From: Streptomyces griseoflavus
GTDB lineage: Bacteria > Actinomycetota > Actinomycetes > Streptomycetales > Streptomycetaceae
DNA: 64,000 nucleotides
Direction: 5' to 3'
NCBI RefSeq assembly: GCF_014649995.1
Contig: NZ_BMUC01000001.1
Location: forward strand, 1,239,342 to 1,303,341
Shown: positions 12,289 through 21,633 of the stretch, piece after piece
Numbering within the stretch: position 1 is the first letter of the stretch
Layout: each line of letters starts with the position of its first letter
Program-made: the position numbers and the translations under genes
Notes under the pieces: model-generated
What the model was told of the DNA's origin: nothing
Seen by the model: the letters and a program-made list of their open reading frames with translations, nothing else
Databases searched by the model: none

Positions 12289-12346
12289 ACGGCGGGAACG
12301 TCCTCAGCCGCCCACCGCCAATCCACACCCGCCCTGGAGTCTGTCC

Positions 12347-13945
<1,599 letters not shown>

Positions 13946-13972
13946 GGCGGCCCGCCCGTCAGCCGGGGGGTT

Positions 13973-14040
13973 GATCGAAGGGGTGATCCACTGCGTATGG
14001 ATCATTCGGCCCATCGGTGATCCATCATTCGTGTGAGATC
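13973..14040. promoter_or_regulatory. Cluster of five GATC sites upstream of gbn
   Basis: GATC occurs at 13973, 13985, 14000, 14019 and 14037, with a sixth at 14267. At this base composition well under one is expected in 68 bases. Gbn is known to bind GATC-containing sites, so this is a likely autoregulatory or nucleation region. The whole 13946-14309 gap (364 bases) holds no other gene that I can support. Confidence 0.55.
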
Positions 14041-14309
14041 TCCTCATCCCGAGGTGTGTCCTGCACCCATGTCGCGGCCGAGCTCCCGGAGAACCGGGGC
14101 TCGGCCGTCGTGCGCTTCTGACCTGGCACTTCTCGGAAGAACCCGATTGGAGGTATCGGCGACAGCCATCGGAATTGTCGATTCCGTTCGTGGGGACGCA
14201 CTCCCGTCGTCACAACCTTGTCTCATCGACCTTGCCGAATGGGTGGCCATGGAGGCCGGGAGGGGTGATCATGAGGAGACCAGAGCGCACTTCCCATGAG
14301 GAGGCACGG

Positions 14310-14531
14310 GTGGCCGAGACTCTGAAGAAGGGCAGCCGGGTGACCGGCGCCGCGCGCGACAAGCTCGCGGCAGACCTGAAGAAGAAGTACGACGCCGGTG
14401 CGAGCATCCGGGCGCTGGCCGAGGAGACCGGCCGCTCGTATGGCTTCGTGCACCGCATGCTCAGCGAGTCGGGCGTCACGCTGCGAGGGCGTGGCGGGGC
14501 GACACGGGGCAAAAAGACCCCGTCGGCCTGA
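14310..14531 (+). CDS. gbn: GATC-binding nucleoid-associated protein Gbn
   Basis: This 73-residue basic DNA-binding protein matches Gbn of S. coelicolor, a small nucleoid protein that binds GATC sites and influences development. A Lys-rich N-terminus is followed by one helix-turn-helix (about residues 25-55, with SIRALAEETGRSYGFVHRML) and a basic GRGGATRGKK tail. GTG 14310 has a strong GAGGAGG six bases upstream and gives exactly the 73-residue length I recall for Gbn. The long upstream gap carries clustered GATC motifs, and a strong hairpin follows the gene, so it is probably monocistronic. Confidence 0.88.
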   Translation: MAETLKKGSRVTGAARDKLAADLKKKYDAGASIRALAEETGRSYGFVHRMLSESGVTLRGRGGATRGKKTPSA

Positions 14532-14558
14532 TCCCGGCGCCACGAGACCCGATGGTGG

Positions 14559-14590
14559 CCACCCGGTCGGCCGACTGACCGACCGGGTGG
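14559..14590 (+). terminator. Hairpin terminator after gbn
   Basis: A perfect 12-bp stem (CCACCCGGTCGG at 14559-14570 with CCGACCGGGTGG at 14579-14590) and 8-base loop start 28 bases past the gbn stop. Confidence 0.8.
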
Positions 14591-14635
14591 TTACTGTGCA
14601 GTCACTTAGACGACCGCACCCATCGGAGGCGCCCC

Positions 14636-15439
14636 ATGGCTTCGTCCGCCCAGGACCTCGGCCCGGTACTCGACAAGGACGGCGTACGGCTCACCGTCGA
14701 CGACGCGATCGCCACGGTGACGCTGACCAACCCGGCCAAGCGCAACGCGCAGAGCCCCGCTCTGTGGCGGGCGCTCACCGAGGCGGGCCGGCTGCTGCCG
14801 GGCTCCGTCCGGGTGGTGGTGCTGCGCGGTGAGGGCAAGTCCTTCTCCGCGGGGCTCGACCGGCAGATGCTCACCCCCGAGGGAATCGAGGGCGAGCCGT
14901 CGTTCGTCGATCTCGCCCGCAGCGACGACGCCGCGCTCGACGCGGCCATCGCCGAGTACCAGGAGGCGTTCACCTGGTGGCGGCGCAGCGACATCGTGTC
15001 CGTCGCCGCCGTGCAGGGACACGCCATCGGAGCCGGTTTCCAGCTCGCCCTCGCCTGTGACCTGCGTGTCGTCGCGGACGACGTGCAGTTCGCCATGCGC
15101 GAGACCAGCCTCGGGCTCGTCCCCGACCTCACCGGCACGCACCCCCTGGTCTGCCTCGTCGGGTACGCCCGCGCGCTGGAGATCTGCGCGACCGGCCGCT
15201 TCGTCACCGCCGAGGAGTCCGTGAACACCGGCCTGGCCAACCTCGCCGTGCCCGCGGCCGACCTGGACGCCACCGTCCAGGACCTCGCCGCGGCGCTGCT
15301 GGCCGCACCCCGGGACGCCGTCATCGAGACGAAGACCCTTCTGCGCGGCGCCCAGGGCCGCACCTACGACGAGCAGCGCGCCGCCGAACGGGCCGCCCAG
15401 GCCCGCCGCCTGCGCGACCTGTCCGGCCTCGGCGAATAA
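14636..15439 (+). CDS. Enoyl-CoA hydratase/isomerase family protein
   Basis: This 267-residue crotonase-fold protein hydrates 2-enoyl-CoA or isomerises related CoA esters, probably in fatty acid or branched-chain degradation. The two oxyanion-hole segments are visible: GEGKSFSAGLD (about residues 64-74) and QGHAIGAGFQLALACD (about 126-141). The downstream ETSLGLVPD occupies the position where the catalytic Glu usually sits. ATG 14636 has GGAGG seven bases upstream. It stands alone between the gbn terminator and a convergent gene. Exact substrate specificity cannot be assigned. Confidence 0.9.
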   Translation: MASSAQDLGPVLDKDGVRLTVDDAIATVTLTNPAKRNAQSPALWRALTEAGRLLPGSVRVVVLRGEGKSFSAGLDRQMLTPEGIEGEPSFVDLARSDDAALDAAIAEYQEAFTWWRRSDIVSVAAVQGHAIGAGFQLALACDLRVVADDVQFAMRETSLGLVPDLTGTHPLVCLVGYARALEICATGRFVTAEESVNTGLANLAVPAADLDATVQDLAAALLAAPRDAVIETKTLLRGAQGRTYDEQRAAERAAQARRLRDLSGLGE

Positions 15440-15452
15440 CGAACCGGCCGGA

Positions 15453-15480
15453 GGACGGCCGCCCGGAGCACGGGCCGTCC
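15453..15480. terminator. Hairpin between convergent genes
   Basis: An 8-bp stem (GGACGGCC at 15453-15460 with GGCCGTCC at 15473-15480) lies directly after the enoyl-CoA hydratase stop and before the end of the convergent Asp23-like gene. Confidence 0.4.
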
Positions 15481-15546
15481 GGGACGGGCGGTCCGTCCAG
15501 GACGTCGGTCCACGGCATCGCGTCCGAGGCGGTCGGTCCTGGTCGG

Positions 15547-16278
15547 TCAGTCCAGGTCCGTCACCAGGACCGCCACCGTCGGGTGATCCGGCAGGGCCGC
15601 CGACACGGCCTCGCGGACCGCACGGGCCACCTCCAGGGGGCGGTGGTCCGCCCGGACCGCGAGGTCCACGCGCGCGTGGCGGCGCGGGAGGGCGGCGCCA
15701 CGCGGATGCTCGGACAGGTGGACCGCCCGGCCCGCCGTGCCCGCCAGCCGGGCCACCCCCGGGACGCCGAGCGCGGCCGCCGCGATCAGGCCCGTCTCCG
15801 AGCCGCCGGGGTCCGCGGGTCCGGGCGGCCCGGGCTGCTCGGTCTCGCGCGCCGGCGCGTCGGACGGTACCGGCGTGTCCGTGTCCAGCAGCTCCGTCAC
15901 CCGCAGGTCCACCTCCGTCACCGCCAGCCCGATCCGTTCCGCCGCGGCCTCGGCCAGCACCGCCCGCAGCAGGGACGCCGTCGCCGGCAGGGGCTGCGCC
16001 GCCGTCGCCGCGAACTCTGCGGCCAGCCGCAACGGGCCCGGCGGCAGCGCGCTCGGCGGGGCCGGCACGACCGGCTCCGCCGCCTGCTCCGGCCGGGCGA
16101 GCCCGAGCCGCACCCCGTCCAGCCGCACGCCGGGCGCACCCCGTGCCACCGCACGCCGCAGCAGCACCGCCACCGCCCGCTCCGTGATCCACGCGCCGTC
16201 ACGCGCTCCACCCAGGGGCAGGATCCTGCCCAGCTGCACCTGTCGCCGCACCGCGTGCGTCCATCCGTCCGCCGTCAC
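15547..16278 (-). CDS. Asp23-like protein divergent from the amaP operon
   Basis: This 243-residue protein belongs to no family I can name with confidence. Its C-terminal 90 residues (LGVPGVARLAGTAGRAVHL..., closing on a VAVLVTDLD strand) follow the Asp23/Gls24 pattern of a GV-containing helix, alternating strands and a charged amphipathic helix, so a divergent Asp23 domain is likely. The N-terminal half may be a second, more degenerate copy, joined by a Pro/Gly-rich linker at about 150-170. GTG 16278 is the probable start and GGAGGA abuts it. It shares an 86-base divergent promoter region with the Asp23 operon, which suggests joint function. Confidence 0.7.
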   Translation of the reverse strand: MTADGWTHAVRRQVQLGRILPLGGARDGAWITERAVAVLLRRAVARGAPGVRLDGVRLGLARPEQAAEPVVPAPPSALPPGPLRLAAEFAATAAQPLPATASLLRAVLAEAAAERIGLAVTEVDLRVTELLDTDTPVPSDAPARETEQPGPPGPADPGGSETGLIAAAALGVPGVARLAGTAGRAVHLSEHPRGAALPRRHARVDLAVRADHRPLEVARAVREAVSAALPDHPTVAVLVTDLD

Positions 16279-16364
16279 TCCTCCACCCTGCCGTATTCCT
16301 GGCGCGAGATCGGGCAACCGTGCTTACGGTGGTCGAAGGAGGACGATCGAAGGGACGTACGGCG

Positions 16365-16862
16365 ATGACCGACATGACCGGCGGAGGCTCGGTACGGGCC
16401 TCCGATCCCGAGAAGAACCCTGTGGAAGCGACCTCGCGCAAAGGTCCCGGAACCCGGCGTGGCGGTGGTGACCCCTCCACCCGTGGCCGTACCACCATCT
16501 CCGATGGCGTAGTCGAGAAGATCGCCGGGCTCGCCGCCCGGGACGTGCTCGGTGTCCACGCCATGGGAAGCGGGCTGTCGCGGACCTTCGGCGCCATGCG
16601 CGACCGGGTGCCCGGCGGCTCCAAGGCGGTGACGCGCGGTGTGAAGGCCGAGGTCGGTGAGGTGCAGACCGCGCTCGACCTGGAGATCGTCGTCGACTAC
16701 GGCGTGTCCATCTCCGACGTCGCCCGGGCCGTGCGGGAGAACGTCGTCGCGGCGGTCGAGCGGATGACCGGCCTCGAGGTGGTGGAGGTGAACATCGCGG
16801 TGAGCGACGTGAAACTGCCCGAGGAGGAGGAAGAGGAGGAACAGGAGACCCGCCTCCAATGA
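16365..16862 (+). CDS. Asp23/Gls24 family envelope stress response protein
   Basis: This 165-residue protein carries one Asp23 (alkaline shock protein) domain at about residues 40-155: RTTISDGVVEKIAGLAARDVLGVHAMG, then beta strands, then VVEVNIAVSDVKLPEE. The first 40 residues are polar and disordered, and the tail is a run of Glu residues. In Firmicutes, Asp23 is anchored to the membrane by AmaP and takes part in cell-envelope stress. ATG 16365 has AGGGA nine bases upstream. It heads a five-gene run of Asp23 and AmaP-type proteins, with short gaps or overlaps throughout. Confidence 0.9.
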   Translation: MTDMTGGGSVRASDPEKNPVEATSRKGPGTRRGGGDPSTRGRTTISDGVVEKIAGLAARDVLGVHAMGSGLSRTFGAMRDRVPGGSKAVTRGVKAEVGEVQTALDLEIVVDYGVSISDVARAVRENVVAAVERMTGLEVVEVNIAVSDVKLPEEEEEEEQETRLQ

Positions 16863-16887
16863 GACCCGGTGAGTGGAGGAGCGCACC

Positions 16888-17073
16888 ATGAACATGGCCG
16901 TGGTCGGCATGATCGCCGGCATGGCGCTGGGCTTCGCCGGTTATTTCGGCGGATTCGGGGCCTTCCTGCTGGTGGCGGCCCTCGGCGCCGTCGGGTTCGT
17001 CGTCGGACGGTTCCTCGAGGGGGACCTGGAGTTCGGCGACTTCTTCCGCCCCCGTGACGAACGGCGGCGGTGA
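16888..17073 (+). CDS. Small membrane protein of the Asp23/AmaP operon (DUF2273-like)
   Basis: This 61-residue protein has two closely spaced glycine-rich hydrophobic helices (about residues 2-20 and 22-42) and a polar, charged tail, FLEGDLEFGDFFRPRDERRR. That layout resembles the DUF2273 proteins that accompany amaP and asp23 in other Gram-positives. The assignment is by pattern and neighbourhood. ATG 16888 follows GGAGGA. The stop overlaps the GTG of the next Asp23 gene by four bases (GTGA), which indicates translational coupling. Confidence 0.85.
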   Translation: MNMAVVGMIAGMALGFAGYFGGFGAFLLVAALGAVGFVVGRFLEGDLEFGDFFRPRDERRR

Positions 17074-17459
17074 CGGCGGTGAGCACGGTCGCCGTCGGAG
17101 CCGGCGGAGAACCGGCCGCCGTCGTGGCGGGCGAGCGCGGGGCGACCACGATCGCCGACCGGGTCGTCGCGAAGATCGCCTCGCAGGCGGCCCGCGAGGC
17201 GATCGGGACGCTGCCGCCGGGCGCCGCGCCCCCGCACGCGAGCGTCATCGTGCGCCACGACGCCGCCCGGGTCCGCGTGCACGTCGAACTCGGCTACCCC
17301 GGCGACATCGGCGGCCGCTGCCGCGCGGTGCGGCGCCGTGTGGTCGAGCGGGTGCGCGACCTGGCGGACATGGCGGTCCCGGAGGTCGTCGTCCAGGTGG
17401 AACGGCTGCGTCCGGCCGCCGCCGCCCCGTTCGGCGCGGAGCAGGAGAGGGAGCGATGA
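17070..17459 (+). CDS. Asp23/Gls24 family protein, second copy
   Basis: This 129-residue Asp23-type domain starts after a short Ala/Gly-rich head: TTIADRVVAKIASQAAREAIG, then strands (ASVIVRHDAARVRVHVEL) and the closing helix and strand VPEVVVQVERL. It is more divergent than the first copy and lacks its acidic tail. Tandem Asp23 domains in one operon suggest hetero-oligomers under the membrane, which is inference. GTG 17070 overlaps the previous stop. The ATGA at the 3' end couples it to the next gene. Confidence 0.85.
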   Translation: MTAVSTVAVGAGGEPAAVVAGERGATTIADRVVAKIASQAAREAIGTLPPGAAPPHASVIVRHDAARVRVHVELGYPGDIGGRCRAVRRRVVERVRDLADMAVPEVVVQVERLRPAAAAPFGAEQERER

Positions 17460-18085
17460 GCGGACCCCACGGCGCGGTCCTCGAGAAGGACCCGCCGCCG
17501 TCACCCGACCGGGCGCACGGGGCCCGACGGGCCGACGACGGACACAAACGCTTCTGGTCGGCCCGCCGGGTCCCCGCGGGTGTGCTCGCGCTGCTGCTCC
17601 TGGCGATCACCGGGCTCTTCCTCTACGACATCGTCGCCGTGCGCGCCGGCCGGGAGGGGATGAGCTGGCGCCGGGAACTGGCCCGGCAGCTGGCCGAGCG
17701 CCCCCTGGACGACGTCTGGGTGCTGACCGGCGCGGGCGTCGCGGCCGCGCTCGGGCTCTGGCTGTTCGTGCTCGCCGTGACGCCCGGTCTGCGCTCGCTG
17801 CTGCCGATGCGCTGCACGCATCCCGACGTACGCGCGGCGCTGCACCGCGACGCCGCCGCCATGGTGCTGCGCGACCGGGCCCTGGAGGTGGCCGGTGTGC
17901 AGGCGGTACGGGTCAGGGTGAGGCGACGCCGCACCGACGTCCGCGCGGTGTCGCACTTTCGTGAACTGGACGACGTACGGGCCGATGTGACCGCTGTGCT
18001 CAAGGACGCGGCCGAGAGTCTCGGTCTGGCCCGGCCCCCCGCGCTGTCGCTGCGCGTGCGGCGGCCCGGACGGAAGGGGCGTTAG
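17456..18085 (+). CDS. DUF6286-type membrane protein of the Asp23/AmaP operon
   Basis: This 209-residue protein has a basic cytoplasmic N-terminus, two transmembrane helices (about residues 41-62 and 90-113) and a C-terminal soluble domain. The domain alternates RVRVRRRRTDVRAVSHF-type strands with helices and resembles the ligand domain seen in AmaP-like proteins. It probably anchors or organises the Asp23 proteins at the membrane. ATG 17456 overlaps the preceding stop by four bases. The following gene starts two bases after its stop. Confidence 0.8.
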   Translation: MSGPHGAVLEKDPPPSPDRAHGARRADDGHKRFWSARRVPAGVLALLLLAITGLFLYDIVAVRAGREGMSWRRELARQLAERPLDDVWVLTGAGVAAALGLWLFVLAVTPGLRSLLPMRCTHPDVRAALHRDAAAMVLRDRALEVAGVQAVRVRVRRRRTDVRAVSHFRELDDVRADVTAVLKDAAESLGLARPPALSLRVRRPGRKGR

Positions 18086-18087
18086 CC

Positions 18088-18666
18088 GTGCTCAAGGGTG
18101 TCAACCGCGTGCTGCTCGCGATCGCCGGCCTGGTGCTGATCGCCCTCGGCGGTTCCGTGCTGGCGATCGGGCTGGGCGCACCCGCGCCGTCCTGGTGGCT
18201 GCACGACGGCCGGCACGACGTGCTCCTGGACGACGCCGAGCGGACCCGGTGGCGGGACGAGGGCTGGTGGTGGCCGGTCGTCATCGCCGTGCTCGCCGTA
18301 CTGGTCCTGCTCTTCCTGTGGTGGCTGCTCGCGGTGCTGCGCCGGCGGCGGCCGGCCGAGGTACTGGTCGACACCGGCGACGGCGAGGGCGCGTCGCTGC
18401 GCGGCCGGGCCCTGGAGCACGCCCTGGAAGAGGAGGCGAACCACCTGGACGGAGTCGCCCGCGCCCACGTCCAGCTCACCGGCGGCCGCACGGACCCCCG
18501 GGCCCGGGTGCTCCTCACCCTGGAACCGCACGTCGAGCCGGGAGCCGCCGTGCGGGAGCTCACCACGGGCGCCGTCGCCCACGCCCGCGACTCGACGGGC
18601 CTCGCCGCACTCCCGACGGAGGCCCGCCTGCACGCACGGAAACACCGCCCGGAACGAGTCACCTGA
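18088..18666 (+). CDS. amaP: AmaP-like alkaline-shock membrane anchor protein
   Basis: This 192-residue protein has two transmembrane helices (about residues 5-30 and 60-82, the latter ending in LLAVLRRRRPAE) and a C-terminal soluble domain with VARAHVQLTG and ARVLLTLEPHVEPG strands. This is the layout of AmaP, the membrane anchor of Asp23. It is the last gene of the five-gene operon, and only 25 bases separate it from a convergent SDR gene. GTG 18088 lies two bases after the previous stop. The symbol is by family similarity only. Confidence 0.78.
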   Translation: MLKGVNRVLLAIAGLVLIALGGSVLAIGLGAPAPSWWLHDGRHDVLLDDAERTRWRDEGWWWPVVIAVLAVLVLLFLWWLLAVLRRRRPAEVLVDTGDGEGASLRGRALEHALEEEANHLDGVARAHVQLTGGRTDPRARVLLTLEPHVEPGAAVRELTTGAVAHARDSTGLAALPTEARLHARKHRPERVT

Positions 18667-18691
18667 CCCTCCCGGGCTCCGCCACCGCGCG

Positions 18692-19447
18692 TCAGAAGCC
18701 GTGCCGGAAGCCCCCGTCCACGGGCAGCATCACCCCGGACACATAGGACGCCGCGGGCGACAGCAGGAACGCCGCCGCCCGCCCGAACTCCTCCGGGGTC
18801 CCGTACCGGCGCATCGGGATCCGTGATTCCGACGCCTGCCGGGTGGCCTCCGGATCGGCGGACAGCGCGTCCAGCTCCCGCACCCGGTCGGTGTCGATCC
18901 GCCCCGGCAGCACCCCCACCACCCGGACCCCGCGCGGTCCCAGCTCGTCCGCCAGCGACTTGGCGAACCCGGCCAGCCCCGGCCGCAGCCCGTTCGAGAT
19001 CGTCAGCCCCGGGATCGGCTCGTGCACCGAGCCCGACAGCACGAACCCGATGACACCTCCCTCACCCAGTTCCTCCGCCGCCGCCCGGGCCAGCCGCACC
19101 GCGCCGAGGAACACCGACTCGAACGCCGACTGCCACTGCTCGTCGGTGGTGTCGGCGACGAACCCCGGCGGCGGTCCGCCCACGCTGACGAGGATCCCGT
19201 CGAAACGCCCGAACCGCTCCCGCGCGGTGGCGATCAGCCGCGCCGGCGCCTCCGGGTCGGCGTTGTCGACGGCCACCCCGGCCGCGTTCGGTCCCAGTGC
19301 CGCCGCCGCCTCCGCGACCGACCGCTCGTCCCGCCCCGTGACGACCACCTTCGCACCGTCCGCGACGAGCTCCCGCGCGGAGGCGTTGCCCAGCCCGCGG
19401 GTCGCCCCGGTGACGACGTACACCCGGTCCTTCAGTCCAAGATCCAT
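18692..19447 (-). CDS. SDR family oxidoreductase lacking the YxxxK catalytic pair
   Basis: This 251-residue short-chain dehydrogenase fold has an intact NAD(P)-binding TGATRGLG (residues 14-21) and the downstream SVGGPPPG (NNAG equivalent) segment. Ser is present in VLSGSVHEP. The block that normally reads YxxxK is TISNGLRPGLAGF, so both the catalytic Tyr and Lys appear to be replaced. It ends with the usual VSGVMLPVDGG. It may bind nucleotide without classical SDR chemistry or use other residues. ATG 19447 gives the standard Rossmann start. It lies four bases downstream of the GH15 gene and is probably cotranscribed with it. Confidence 0.88.
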   Translation of the reverse strand: MDLGLKDRVYVVTGATRGLGNASARELVADGAKVVVTGRDERSVAEAAAALGPNAAGVAVDNADPEAPARLIATARERFGRFDGILVSVGGPPPGFVADTTDEQWQSAFESVFLGAVRLARAAAEELGEGGVIGFVLSGSVHEPIPGLTISNGLRPGLAGFAKSLADELGPRGVRVVGVLPGRIDTDRVRELDALSADPEATRQASESRIPMRRYGTPEEFGRAAAFLLSPAASYVSGVMLPVDGGFRHGF

Positions 19448-19451
19448 GGCC

Positions 19452-21233
19452 CTATCCTGCCCCCTCGCCGCCGAACAGGGCGAGGGCGGTGTTCACCAGC
19501 CCGATGTGGCTGAACGCCTGCGGGAAGTTCCCCAGCTGCCGCTCGCCCACCGGGTCGTACTCCTCCGCCAGCAGCCCCACGTCGTTGGCGAGCCCCAGCA
19601 GCCGTTCGAACAGCTCGCGCGCCTCCTTCGTCCGGCCGGTCATGTGCAGGGCGTCCGCCAGCCAGAACGAGCACACCAGGAAGGTGCCCTCCTGGCCGGG
19701 CAGCCCGTCGACGGCCGTGGCGTCCGGGGTGTAGCGGCGCACGAACCCGTCCTGTCCCAGCTCGGCGCGGACCGCCTCGATGGTGCCGAGCACCCGCGGG
19801 TCGTCGGGCGGCAGGAAGCCCACCCGGGGGATCAGCAGCAGGGCCGCGTCGAGTTCGCGCGAGCCGTAGGACTGCGTGAACGTGTTCCGCTCCGGGTCGT
19901 ACCCCTTCTCGCACACCTCCCGGTGCACCTCGTCGCGCAGCTCCCGCCAGCCCTCCAGGTCCCCTTCGAGGTCCGGGTCCTCCTCCATGGCGCGCACCGC
20001 GCGGTCGGCGGCCACCCACACCATCACCTTGGAGTGGACGAAGTGGCGCCGGCCGCCGCGCACCTCCCACAGCCCCTCGTCCGGCTGCCTCCAGGCCGTG
20101 CGCAGGAACTCCAGCAGCACCGACTGCAGGGCCCACACGTCCGGCTGCGCCGACAGTCCCGAACGCCGCGCCAGCGCCAGGGAGTCGACGACCTCCCCGT
20201 ACACGTCCAGCTGGAGCTGGTTCACGGCGTCGTTGCCGATGCGTACCGGTGTGGCGCCGTCGAACCCGCGCAGCCACGGCAGTTCGAACTCCGGCAGCCG
20301 CCGCTCACCCGCCAGCCCGTACATGATCTGCAGGTCCGCCGGGTCACCGGCGACCGCGCGGAGCAGCCAGTTGCGCCAGGCCTCCGCCTCCTCCTGGTAC
20401 CCGGCGGCCAGCAGCGCGTTCAGCGTCAGCGTGGAGTCGCGCAGCCAGCAGAAGCGGTAGTCCCAGTTGCGCACCCCGCCCGGCTCCTCCGGCAGCGAGG
20501 TGGTGGGCGCGGCGACGACACCGCCGGTGGGCCGGTAGGTGAGCGCCTTGAGCGTGATCAGCGACCGGACGACCGCGTCCCGGTGCGGGCCGTCGTACCG
20601 GCAGTGGGCCGCCCAGGCCCGCCAGTCGTGCACGCTGTGCCGCAGCGAGGAGTACGGGTCGACCAGCGCGGGCCGCGGCTCGTGGGAGGGGTGCCAGGTC
20701 AGCACGAACGCGACCCGCTCGCCCTCCTTCACGGTGAACTCCGAGTGGGTGCCCAGGTCCTCGCCCCAGGTGGGCACCTCCGGCACGCTGCGCAGCCACG
20801 CCGAGTCCGGTCCCGCCACCGCCACCCGGTGGCCGTCCTCCCTGCGCACCCAGGGCACGACCGAGCCGTAGTCGAAGCGCAGCCGGAGCGTGCTGCGCAC
20901 GGTCACCTCGCCCCGGACGCCCTGCACGATCCGCACCAGGTCGGGCGCGCGGTGGCGTTGCGGCATCAGGTCGGTGACCAGCACCGTCCCTTCGGGGGTC
21001 TCCCACTCGGTGTCCAGGACGAGGGTGTCCTCGCGGTAGGAGCGGCGGGTGCACCGGTCGGCGCCGGCCGGCGCGATTCGCCAGTGCCCGTTGTTCTCGT
21101 CCCCGAGCAGCCGGGCGAAGCAGGCCGCCGAGTCGAAGCGGGGCAGGCAGAGCCAGTCGACCGAGCCGTCCGCGCCCACCAGGGCAGCGGTCTGTTCGTC
21201 GCCGATGAGCGCGTAGTCCTCGATACGTTGCAC
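19452..21233 (-). CDS. Glycoside hydrolase family 15 protein (glucoamylase/trehalase-like)
   Basis: This 593-residue cytoplasmic protein has the actinobacterial GH15 layout: an N-terminal beta-sandwich beginning IEDYALIGDEQTAALVG, then an alpha/alpha barrel with NWDYRFCWLRDSTLTLNALL and GAERRLPEFELPWL-type segments. Characterised actinobacterial relatives include trehalases, so trehalose hydrolysis is a reasonable guess, but other alpha-glucosides are possible. GTG 21233 matches the conserved start. An upstream in-frame extension to 21341 is Pro- and Arg-rich and unlikely to be translated. It sits upstream of the SDR gene. Confidence 0.9.
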   Translation of the reverse strand: MQRIEDYALIGDEQTAALVGADGSVDWLCLPRFDSAACFARLLGDENNGHWRIAPAGADRCTRRSYREDTLVLDTEWETPEGTVLVTDLMPQRHRAPDLVRIVQGVRGEVTVRSTLRLRFDYGSVVPWVRREDGHRVAVAGPDSAWLRSVPEVPTWGEDLGTHSEFTVKEGERVAFVLTWHPSHEPRPALVDPYSSLRHSVHDWRAWAAHCRYDGPHRDAVVRSLITLKALTYRPTGGVVAAPTTSLPEEPGGVRNWDYRFCWLRDSTLTLNALLAAGYQEEAEAWRNWLLRAVAGDPADLQIMYGLAGERRLPEFELPWLRGFDGATPVRIGNDAVNQLQLDVYGEVVDSLALARRSGLSAQPDVWALQSVLLEFLRTAWRQPDEGLWEVRGGRRHFVHSKVMVWVAADRAVRAMEEDPDLEGDLEGWRELRDEVHREVCEKGYDPERNTFTQSYGSRELDAALLLIPRVGFLPPDDPRVLGTIEAVRAELGQDGFVRRYTPDATAVDGLPGQEGTFLVCSFWLADALHMTGRTKEARELFERLLGLANDVGLLAEEYDPVGERQLGNFPQAFSHIGLVNTALALFGGEGAG

Positions 21234-21267
21234 AGGGGTGCGGGTTCCCGGCCTTCGGGTGCCGCAA

Positions 21268-21633
21268 TCAGGGCCCGGACCGGGGGAGTGACGGGCCGTC
21301 GGCCGCCGCCGCGCCGTCGCCGGAGAAGACCGTCCCGTCATCCGACGGGGCGTGGTCGAGCACCCACAGGCCGATCAGTGTGGCCAGTGCGAAGACCACC
21401 GCGACGAGCACGGTGAGGACGAGCCGCCGCCGGCGTTCCCGGCGCGGCCACGTGCCGCGCGCCGTGCGGTAGGCGTCGGGGTCGGGCGAGACCCCGCCGG
21501 CCAGGGCCAGGAGCGCGTCGCGCAGTTCCCGCTCGGTGCGCTCCGCGCCCGGCGGCGGGGGTCGTCCGTCCCGGTCGTGGCCCGTGCGGTCCGGTCCGGT
21601 GCCACGCGACCCGGTCGCATCTCGACGCGTCAT
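21268..21633 (-). CDS. Single-pass membrane protein coupled to an ECF sigma factor
   Basis: This 121-residue protein has a polar, Arg- and Asp-rich cytoplasmic N-terminus of about 70 residues, one transmembrane helix (about 72-95, VLTVLVAVVFALATLIGLWV) and a short outer tail. No anti-sigma zinc motif (HxxxCxxC) is visible. The ATG at 21633 overlaps the sigma-factor stop (ATGA), so the two are translationally coupled. That arrangement is typical of an anti-sigma or sigma-modulating protein, but this is inferred from position. It could equally be an unrelated membrane protein. Confidence 0.75.
   Translation of the reverse strand: MTRRDATGSRGTGPDRTGHDRDGRPPPPGAERTERELRDALLALAGGVSPDPDAYRTARGTWPRRERRRRLVLTVLVAVVFALATLIGLWVLDHAPSDDGTVFSGDGAAAADGPSLPRSGP

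Noticed and set aside
19022-21416. Long plus-strand frames opposite the SDR and GH15 genes
   Set aside because: They are shadow frames. The minus-strand products carry the recognisable motifs.
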